In this document: piece after piece, positions 5,735-11,213 of the stretch
Numbering within the stretch: position 1 is the first letter of the stretch
Layout of the letters: each line of letters begins with the position of its first letter
Assembly: GCA_947565255.1 (NCBI GenBank)
Contig: CANOFI010000051.1
Coordinates: 1-11,213 of the forward strand
Reading direction: 5' to 3'
Origin: an uncultured Lachnospiraceae bacterium
GTDB taxonomy: Bacteria; Bacillota; Clostridia; Lachnospirales; Lachnospiraceae
Length of the DNA: 11,213 bases
Program-made: the position numbers and the translations under genes
Notes under the pieces: model-generated
Told to the model about the DNA's origin: nothing
Database searches by the model: none
What the model saw: only the letters and a program-made list of their open reading frames with translations

Positions 5735-5810
5735 TGATGCTATATAAAAATTCTGTTCTGGTATTGTGTCCGGCCGGCTGAATAAAAATAAAAAAGGAAG
5801 GGAATTCGAT

Positions 5811-6593
5811 ATGACCGGTTCAGAGAGGATTTTACAGATTGAAAATCTGACGAAGATTTATGGGAAGGGCGAAAGCCGGACAGAAGCCTTAAAGGGGATT
5901 ACATTTGATGTGCTGAAGGGCGAATTTTTAGGGATTATGGGGGCCAGCGGATCCGGGAAGACGACGTTGCTTAACTGCATTGCGACTATGCACAGGCCGA
6001 CCGGTGGAAACATTATTTTGAATGGAGAGGATATTTCGGGCTTTGGAGGCTCTGCGCTTGCAGATTACCGCGGCAGAAAAATTGGATATTTGTTTCAGGA
6101 GTTTGAGCTTCTTGACAACCTGACGGCAGAGGAGAATATTATGCTGCCCCTGTCGCTGCATGGCGTGACGGTAAAGGAGGCTGAGTCAGATATACGGGCC
6201 ATATCTGCCCTGCTTGATATCAGTGAGGTGCTGGATAAATTTCCCTCGCAGATGTCCGGCGGGCAGAAGCAGCGGGTTGCAGCTGCCAGAGCCCTGATTT
6301 CCAATCCGGATATTGTGCTGGCCGATGAGCCGACCGGGGCGCTCGACAGCAAAAATTCTAAAATACTGATGGATAAGCTGGCTGACGTGAACCGCAGGCA
6401 GCAAAAAACAATTATGATGGTCACGCACGATGCGAATGCGGCCAGCTATTGCTCGCGCATTTTATTTATTCAGGACGGCTGTCTGTTTCACGAGCTCCGC
6501 CGCAGCATGCAGACGGAATCCGTAAGCGCCTTTTATGAGCGGATTGTATCCGTGATGGCGCAGCTGGGAGGAGGCAGTGCAAATGTTCTTTAA
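5811..6593 (+). CDS. Bce-type ABC transporter ATP-binding protein
   Basis: This 260-residue ATPase drives the adjoining permease. All nucleotide-binding motifs are intact: Walker A GASGSGKTT (44-52), Q-loop Q96 in YLFQEFELLDNLTAEEN, signature MSGGQKQRVAAARAL (148-162), Walker B IVLADEPTGALD (168-179) with catalytic E173, and H-loop H206 (MMVTHD). The sequence is of the MacB/BceA class typical of transporters that protect against bacitracin and other peptide antibiotics bound to cell-wall lipids. ATG 5811 is chosen for GGAAGGG 8-9 bases upstream; the frame opens at GTG 5766 without a ribosome site. The 3' end overlaps the permease start by 11 bp, so the two are translated together. Expression probably starts in the 5501-5810 leader and is controlled by the regulator at 8634. 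Confidence 0.93.
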   Translation: MTGSERILQIENLTKIYGKGESRTEALKGITFDVLKGEFLGIMGASGSGKTTLLNCIATMHRPTGGNIILNGEDISGFGGSALADYRGRKIGYLFQEFELLDNLTAEENIMLPLSLHGVTVKEAESDIRAISALLDISEVLDKFPSQMSGGQKQRVAAARALISNPDIVLADEPTGALDSKNSKILMDKLADVNRRQQKTIMMVTHDANAASYCSRILFIQDGCLFHELRRSMQTESVSAFYERIVSVMAQLGGGSANVL

Positions 6594-8607
6594 GCAGGTA
6601 CGGCGAAATTCTGCCAAAAACCGAAAAGGGAACGGGTTGTTTTTTGGAACGCTGATTATTGCGATTGTTGCATTTTATACACTGCTTTCGCTTGGTGAAC
6701 AGGATGTCATGCGCTTTCTTGCAACAATTGAGAGTGATGCAGTGCACAAGCTGCTTGCCCTGCTTCCCGCCGTTTATCTGGTTTCCCTTTTCTTTGTATT
6801 TTTTCTTGTATATTTTGCATGCAGCTATCAGACACAAAGGCGGCAGCGGGAGCTGGGGATGTATTTGATGCTCGGCATGAAACGCAGCCGCATGTTTACC
6901 CTGTTGTTTTGCGAAACGCTCTGGAGCAGTCTGGTTGCGCTGTTTATGGGGATTTTTGCCGCCCTGTTTCTGACGGAAGGCATCAGTCTGGCAACCGCGA
7001 AGCTTGTGGGACTCGGCATTGTCGGACACCGTATTTCGTTTTCCCTGAAGGCGGTTTTTTGGACCGCGTGCGGGTTTGTTCTGGTACAGCTTTTGTCCAT
7101 GTTCATCATCTGTCTGAAGCTTGGGAAAAAAGAGCCTGCAGAGTTTTTGCGTCCCGGTGCGCCTGAGAAGCAAAGGCAGCTGACAGAAGGCAGAAGCCTG
7201 TTGTTTTTTATCTCAGGCACAGGGCTTTTGCTCGCTGCCTACGGACTCGGTATTTTTAGGCTGCGGACGCTGCATTTTTTCGTTTTTCTGGCGGTGCTTG
7301 TGTGCGGCATTGCAGGTACCTTTCTTTTTTACAGAGGACTTGGAGGCTTTCTTGGAAAAGTGGTCAGACGGAAGCGTTCCAAAGCGGCGGGGCTTTCTGT
7401 TTTTACGGCGAGACAGATACAGGAACATGTGTTCTCCCAGCATAAATCGCTGGCTGTATCGGCGCTTTTGCTTCTGATGGCATTTTCGTGTATTGCATAC
7501 GGGGCTGCCATGGGCCTTGCCCGCACGGTCAGCGTGCGTTCGGCTGATTTTTCCCTGTTTGGCGAAGAGCCGCAGATCGACCGGGTGCTTAAACAGGACG
7601 GTATCCGCAGGCTGGTAAAAGAATCGTATCCGATGTATCTTTCGATGGTAAAGGATGAATATTTTGCCGGAGAGAAGGAGGCGTTGGATTTATCAGGACT
7701 TGGGCAGGCGCTGGAGAGCATAGAAGATACGGAAAATATTGTGCAGAATATGCATATTGAATATGTCATTGCCGAAAGCTCATATAATGAGCTGTTAAAA
7801 GCGATGGGAAAAGAGGGCATCCAGCTGCATGGACAGGAGGTTGCGCTTTACACTTCGATGGCAGGGGAAGGGGACTTTGGAACGATTCTTAAAAAGGCAG
7901 TTGAGAAGAAGGTGTCGGTTGGCATCAGGGGAAAAGACTATGCGCTTCTACCGGCCCTGTATTATGACAATGTGGTGGCGGACCGCGCGATTACGCTTTC
8001 CATGGCGCTCATTGTGCCGGATGCGCTTTTTGGAGAGCTTGCGAGGGAGCCCGAGGCGTATTGCCGGAATGTCCGGCTGCGGGACGATGTCACGCAGGAG
8101 CCTGGTCTGATGCAGGCGGTGCAGAAGATGGATGAAAAGCTGGCAAAAACCGGCATAGAGTATGACAGCTTTCTTGGCGGAATCGGCAGAAACTTGTTTT
8201 ATACCGTGTCTGCAAGCTATCTGACCATTTATCTCGGCGTGTTGTTTCTGCTCATATCAAACACAGTGCTCGGACTGAAATTTTTGATTCAGCACCGTCA
8301 GAACAAGTGCCGTTACAGAACGCTTTCCATGCTGGGCGCAGACACAGAGGCGATGTGCCGTTCTGCGAAAAAACAGATTCAGGTCTTTTTTCTTCTGGTG
8401 CTTACGGTTGCATCGGTAAGCGGTGCGGCAGCAGTGGTTACCATGTTCACGAGCTTTGCGAAGCTGCCTGTGGGGACCTCCATGTGGACGGCCGGCTTGC
8501 TTGCGGCGACAGCATTTGTCATATTTGTTATAATAGAGCTGGTGTATATCGGCATAGTCAGGCGGACGGCACAGCGCGAGATTTGTAGTAGTATCATAAT
8601 ACAATAA
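6583..8607 (+). CDS. Bce-type ABC transporter permease (FtsX-like)
   Basis: The 674-residue membrane protein matches BceB architecture and length. Two helices near residues 19-36 and 58-81 are followed by the FtsX-type cytoplasmic turn RRQRELGMYLMLGMKRSRM and more helices (about 105-130, 150-180, 205-225, 230-250, 288-310). A large extracellular domain of about 225 residues follows (about 315-540), then three C-terminal helices (about 545-568, 600-622, 634-660) with a second FtsX-type turn, RTLSMLGADTEAM. In this family the extracellular domain recognises peptide antibiotics and the permease also serves as the true sensor for the kinase. ATG 6583 is preferred over GTG 6577 because GGGAGGAGG (6566-6574) is 8 bases from the ATG but only 2 from the GTG. 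Exact specificity (bacitracin, lantibiotic, defensin or other) cannot be read from sequence. Confidence 0.92.
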   Translation: MFFKQVRRNSAKNRKGNGLFFGTLIIAIVAFYTLLSLGEQDVMRFLATIESDAVHKLLALLPAVYLVSLFFVFFLVYFACSYQTQRRQRELGMYLMLGMKRSRMFTLLFCETLWSSLVALFMGIFAALFLTEGISLATAKLVGLGIVGHRISFSLKAVFWTACGFVLVQLLSMFIICLKLGKKEPAEFLRPGAPEKQRQLTEGRSLLFFISGTGLLLAAYGLGIFRLRTLHFFVFLAVLVCGIAGTFLFYRGLGGFLGKVVRRKRSKAAGLSVFTARQIQEHVFSQHKSLAVSALLLLMAFSCIAYGAAMGLARTVSVRSADFSLFGEEPQIDRVLKQDGIRRLVKESYPMYLSMVKDEYFAGEKEALDLSGLGQALESIEDTENIVQNMHIEYVIAESSYNELLKAMGKEGIQLHGQEVALYTSMAGEGDFGTILKKAVEKKVSVGIRGKDYALLPALYYDNVVADRAITLSMALIVPDALFGELAREPEAYCRNVRLRDDVTQEPGLMQAVQKMDEKLAKTGIEYDSFLGGIGRNLFYTVSASYLTIYLGVLFLLISNTVLGLKFLIQHRQNKCRYRTLSMLGADTEAMCRSAKKQIQVFFLLVLTVASVSGAAAVVTMFTSFAKLPVGTSMWTAGLLAATAFVIFVIIELVYIGIVRRTAQREICSSIIIQ

Positions 8608-8633
8608 TACAGTAATATAGGAGATGAGGTTTC

Positions 8634-9308
8634 GTGGTTAAGATTGCCATTGTGGAGGATGACCGGTATTTGCTGGAGGAGCTTGTGCAGACGTTTGAAA
8701 AGGCCGGGTATGAAGCCTGTCCCGTGACATCGTTTGCGTGCGTGGAGCAGGAGCTGGCACAAATGCATCCGGAGCTGGTGGTGCTGGATGTAAATCTGCC
8801 GGGGAAATCCGGTTATGAATTATGTAAGATCCTGAAAGCGAAAGCTTCTGTTCCAATTCTGATTTTGACGGCACGCGATACCTTGACGGATGAGCTTACG
8901 GCGCTGGGGCTGGGTGCGGATGAGTTTTTGGCAAAGCCCTGTCCGCCCCGGCGCCTGCTTGCCAGAACGCAGCGCCTGCTGCAGACGTATGATAGGCTAA
9001 AAGGGGTGCTGTGTGCCGGACCGCTTTCGCTGGACTGCGATACGTATAAACTGATGTTCCGCTCGGAGATTCGAATTCTTGCGGAGACAGAAGGGAAAAT
9101 TCTGCGCATGCTGATGGAGCGCTGCCCGGAAATAGTCGGGAAGGGAGAGCTTTTTTCAGCGGTATGGGGAACCGAGGAGTTTGTGGATGAAAATATTTTA
9201 CAGGTCAATGTAAGCCGCCTGCGCAAACATTTATCGGAAATCGGCCTGGGGGAGGCGGTCCGCAACATTCGCGGACAGGGGTATGTACTGGAGGTTGAAA
9301 AGTTATGA
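8634..9308 (+). CDS. OmpR-family response regulator (BceR-like)
   Basis: The 224-residue regulator has a receiver domain (residues 2-115) with acidic E8/D9/D10, phospho-acceptor D52 (LVVLDVNLPGKSG), T79 (ILTARD) and K101 (LAKPC). A winged-helix DNA-binding domain follows at about 127-222 (ETEGKILRMLMERCPEIVGK, then ENILQVNVSRLRKHL and NIRGQGYVL). It starts with GTG at 8634 after GGAG/GAGG (8620-8629); no ATG in frame fits. It lies 26 bp after the permease and its stop overlaps the kinase start by 4 bp. Its expected target is the promoter of the transporter genes upstream at 5501-5810. The 26-bp gap contains short A+T repeats (AATAATAC-like) of no evident function. Confidence 0.92.
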   Translation: MVKIAIVEDDRYLLEELVQTFEKAGYEACPVTSFACVEQELAQMHPELVVLDVNLPGKSGYELCKILKAKASVPILILTARDTLTDELTALGLGADEFLAKPCPPRRLLARTQRLLQTYDRLKGVLCAGPLSLDCDTYKLMFRSEIRILAETEGKILRMLMERCPEIVGKGELFSAVWGTEEFVDENILQVNVSRLRKHLSEIGLGEAVRNIRGQGYVLEVEKL

Positions 9309-10300
9309 AAACGTACATGAAGGATGCAGGGCACTGGTTTTTGCTGCTTTTGCTGATGGATGTGGTATTTGTGTTTGTGACCTGGATTTTATGTGGAAAA
9401 GCGCTGCGGTATATGGCAGTATTTCTCATTTTGTTCAGCGCATGGATTTGTGCGGCAGGAATTTTTTTTGAGTACCGCCGCCGGAAAAAAGAAAAGGATG
9501 CGCTTTTGCGTTTTCTGGAAATGCCAAATGAAAGTGCCAGGCAGGAGTTTTTGCAAAAATTTGGGGAGCAGGGGGCGATTGCACTTTTTGGCAGCCGCCT
9601 GTTAGAACTGGCAGCGCAACTCAATGAAAAGACGGTAGAGCTGGCTGCGTACCGTGAATATATGGAGGCCTGGGTGCATGAGGCAAAAACACCGCTGTCC
9701 CTGTCTGCTCTGGTGCTTGGCAATCATAAGGAGGAAATGTCGCCTTACGTATATGCGCGGATGCACTATATACAGCTTCAGCTTGGCGAGGCAGTGGAGC
9801 GTATTTTGTATTATGCGCGTCTTACAGCGGACCATGCAGATTATAAATTTACGGCGTTTCGTCTGGATGAATGCGTTCTTGAGGTGCTTGAAGAGTACCA
9901 GCTGCTTATGAAGGAGCGGCGCCTGCAGGTGAACCGGAGTCTGGAGCCGCTGACCGTGGTTTCCGACCGCAAGGTGGTTTCTTTTATGCTGGCACAGCTA
10001 ATCAGCAATGCAGTCAAATACGCGGATGGCAGTGCCGGGAAGCTGTCTCTTTGTATAAGTGGTGAGCAGGACCGGGTTCATTTTTGCATTTTTAATAACG
10101 GGAGCGGCGTGCCGCCGGAGGATGCGCCGTTTGTTTTTGACAAGGGTTTTACCGGAAATCATGCCAGCCGGCAGAAGGCGACCGGGATGGGCCTGTACCT
10201 TGTCCGCAAATATGCACAGAATCTGTGTGCACAGGTAAGGCTGAATCCGCAGATTCCGTATGAAAGCGGATTTGGAATCGAACTGGTGTTCACCCTGTGA
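9305..10300 (+). CDS. Intramembrane-sensing histidine kinase (BceS-like)
   Basis: The 331-residue kinase has two membrane helices (about residues 11-30 and 36-55) joined by only about five residues outside the membrane. It therefore has no real extracellular sensor and must take its signal from the transporter, as in BceS. H125 lies in AWVHEAKTPLSLSAL, the family phospho-acceptor motif. The ATP-binding domain has the N-box QLISNAVKYA (231-240), G1 box NNGSGVPPEDAPFVFDKGF (264-282) and G2 box ATGMGLYLVRKYA (292-304). Its start overlaps the regulator's stop (ATGA, 9305-9308), with GGAGG at 9290-9294 as ribosome site. It is the last gene of the operon and converges with the minus-strand gene ending at 10339; no clear terminator hairpin lies in the 38-bp gap. 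Confidence 0.92.
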   Translation: MKTYMKDAGHWFLLLLLMDVVFVFVTWILCGKALRYMAVFLILFSAWICAAGIFFEYRRRKKEKDALLRFLEMPNESARQEFLQKFGEQGAIALFGSRLLELAAQLNEKTVELAAYREYMEAWVHEAKTPLSLSALVLGNHKEEMSPYVYARMHYIQLQLGEAVERILYYARLTADHADYKFTAFRLDECVLEVLEEYQLLMKERRLQVNRSLEPLTVVSDRKVVSFMLAQLISNAVKYADGSAGKLSLCISGEQDRVHFCIFNNGSGVPPEDAPFVFDKGFTGNHASRQKATGMGLYLVRKYAQNLCAQVRLNPQIPYESGFGIELVFTL

Positions 10301-10338
10301 TGCAGGTGGAAATGAGATGGAAGCAAATAGTATTTTAT

Positions 10339-11058
10339 TTACTGTTTAAGCAATGTAGTATATACTTCCGGATGAAACGAAGTGATTACAATTTGTATCG
10401 TTGTCGCCAGATTCAAAATCCAGTGGCCTGTCATAATATAAGCAATGGAGCCTCCTTTATAATATTGGAAGCATATCCATACGGTTAAAGGCAGAAAAGA
10501 TAAAAAACGATAGGTCATAAATGTGATGTCCGGTGTCGCAGGAATAAAGCTGTGCTGCAGGGCGTAAAAAAATGCGGGGATCAAAATAGCTGCCCGTTTG
10601 GAAGGGAAGCTGTTTACGCCATATCCGAGATATATCCCGTCTTCAGCGATTGTCGTTGTGACCGGGAGTATAAAAAGATTTGCTATGGCCAAAAAAGGGG
10701 GAACAGGCGCAATCATCATCGGCGCAAGGTATGGAAACTTACGATAGCAAAGCCCGCCTGCGATATACATTCCTCCGATACCAGTCAGCAGCATGGTGAC
10801 AATAAACAGAAAGGCTTTGGGAATGTTTTTCTGTTTTTTTTCGTATTGTATCATTTCACGGTATGTCGTGCCGCGGCGTCTGCACATAATCCATAAAACG
10901 GCGATGGTAATTATGTTAATCACGGATGCAAGTATGGACCACCAGTGTGAAAGAGCTGCGAAATTCCTCCGGGTAATCAGACTGCAGAAGGAAAATGCAG
11001 CCAGAAACAGCAGGCAGCGCATGGATAAAAGAAGCCATTTTTTTGGATTATCGTTCAT
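10339..11058 (-). CDS. CPBP/CAAX-type intramembrane metalloprotease homologue
   Basis: The 239-residue protein is largely hydrophobic, with about seven membrane helices. The C-terminal half holds the CPBP motif order: AEDGIYLGYG in place of the usual EExxxR, then FFYALQHSFIP (second motif with its histidine) and GHWILNL (HxxxN, third motif). The first motif is ED, without the usual arginine, so activity is less certain than in typical members; Abi/CPBP proteins serve in prenyl-protein processing, bacteriocin self-immunity or unknown membrane roles. The ATG at 11058 is chosen because AGGAGG lies 9 bases upstream on the minus strand; the longer open frame has no ribosome site and overlaps a better-supported frame. 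Its start overlaps the previous gene's end by 11 bp, suggesting one transcript and a shared task. It faces the Bce-type operon tail to tail. Confidence 0.75.
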   Translation of the reverse strand: MNDNPKKWLLLSMRCLLFLAAFSFCSLITRRNFAALSHWWSILASVINIITIAVLWIMCRRRGTTYREMIQYEKKQKNIPKAFLFIVTMLLTGIGGMYIAGGLCYRKFPYLAPMMIAPVPPFLAIANLFILPVTTTIAEDGIYLGYGVNSFPSKRAAILIPAFFYALQHSFIPATPDITFMTYRFLSFLPLTVWICFQYYKGGSIAYIMTGHWILNLATTIQIVITSFHPEVYTTLLKQ

Positions 11059-11213
11059 TGGCAGCGTCCTCCTGGGGGGTACCATGAAACAGCATGGTAA
11101 CCGTGTCATTAATAAATGCATCCCGTTCGGTTTTGCAATACAGGTCATATCCGAAAAGCTCCTTCGCCATACTTTTGGCAAGAAAAGCTGTCTGCATAGC
11201 AGAAACAAGAATA
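11048..11213 (-). CDS. C-terminal end of a regulator-like protein, possibly TetR family (cut by right edge)
   Basis: On the minus strand a frame enters from the right edge and stops at 11050-11048 (TAA), giving 54 residues ending TMLFHGTPQEDAANER. The visible part is helical, with SAMQTAFLAKSMAKELFGYD followed by ERDAFINDTVTMLFHG. This pattern, a long helix, a short linker and a final helix ending in (L/F)-x-G, is like the C-terminus of TetR/AcrR-type repressors, but no DNA-binding part is visible. The coding case rests on the open frame and on the 11-bp overlap with the membrane protease gene, whose ribosome site (AGGAGG) lies inside it. Such a regulator plus membrane protein pair would be a small autoregulated operon. 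Confidence 0.5.
   Translation of the reverse strand, partial: ILVSAMQTAFLAKSMAKELFGYDLYCKTERDAFINDTVTMLFHGTPQEDAANER

Larger units (their letters stand above)
5501..5810 (+). other. Gene-poor, structure-rich leader before the Bce-type operon
   Basis: This 310-base stretch has no convincing gene. In order it holds a strong promoter (5514-5542), a 7-bp hairpin (5580-5596), a second extended -10 element (5617-5625), overlapping G+C hairpins (5659-5696) and an A+T-rich palindrome (5695-5734). A 41-codon frame (5573-5698, starting MKSYRSCKWYRESF) spans the middle but has only a distant purine stretch as ribosome site, so I do not call it a gene. A weaker -35/-10 pair, TTAAAA (5721-5726) and TATAAA (5743-5748) with a 16-base spacer, lies nearest the operon. 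The arrangement suggests a long regulated leader or a small RNA. Confidence 0.5.

Noticed and set aside
6466..7173. Minus-strand open frame of 235 codons opposite the Bce-type ATPase and permease
   Set aside because: It lies wholly opposite two genes with clear family motifs. Its translation is low in complexity, rich in K, Q and H, with no domain, and it has no independent support.
8591..8620. Short A+T tandem repeat (AATAATAC-like) between permease and regulator genes
   Set aside because: Only two to three imperfect units in A+T-rich DNA, partly inside the permease stop region; too little for a functional call.
10297..10488. Forward frame of 63 codons after the Bce-type kinase
   Set aside because: It overlaps the kinase stop and runs opposite the end of the CPBP-type gene; it has no ribosome site and no recognisable motif.
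11059..11208. Extended N-terminus of the CPBP-type protein
   Set aside because: The frame stays open, but the extension has no ribosome site and overlaps another frame on the same strand. The ATG at 11058 has AGGAGG at good distance.

Overview
The window looks like chromosomal DNA of an anaerobic gut Clostridia member, most likely Lachnospiraceae. This is inferred from strong AGGAGG-type ribosome sites, ATGA-type stop/start overlaps, and the style of the ECF sigma/serpin pair, the LytTR/GHKL pair and the Bce-type module. No rRNA, tRNA, transposase, phage gene or CRISPR array is visible. The theme is sensing and defence at the cell surface.

Layout. (1) 2-283: the 3' part of an A+T-rich gene of unknown function, followed by a terminator-like hairpin. 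(2) 367-2593: an ECF sigma factor overlapping a gene for a single-pass membrane protein. That protein has a short cytoplasmic head of anti-sigma character and an extracellular serpin domain. A 10-bp hairpin sits against the sigma factor's ribosome site. (3) 2594-4850: an intergenic stretch with two inverted repeats, then a LytTR response regulator and an AgrC-like GHKL histidine kinase that overlap by 4 bp. No AgrB/AgrD partners are visible. (4) 4851-5500: a leader with a LexA/DinR-type box, then a small, highly charged coiled-coil protein. (5) 5501-5810: a gene-poor, structure-rich stretch with one excellent sigma-70 promoter, a second extended -10 element, several hairpins and an A+T-rich palindrome. 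(6) 5811-10300: a complete Bce-type module (ATPase, FtsX-type permease with large extracellular domain, OmpR-type regulator, intramembrane-sensing kinase) in one direction. (7) 10339-11213, minus strand: a CPBP/CAAX-type membrane protease homologue, overlapped at its start by the end of a regulator-like gene that runs off the right edge.

How the parts may work together. Modules 2, 3 and 6 are three different membrane-to-promoter signalling types placed head to tail. The Bce-type module is expected to sense and resist peptide antibiotics acting on the cell wall. The sigma/serpin pair suggests a sensor whose bait is an extracellular protease: attack on the serpin's reactive loop could be relayed to the sigma factor. 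That is the most interesting idea here; it is inference, not demonstrated by the sequence. Domain and motif calls were read by eye without database searches.
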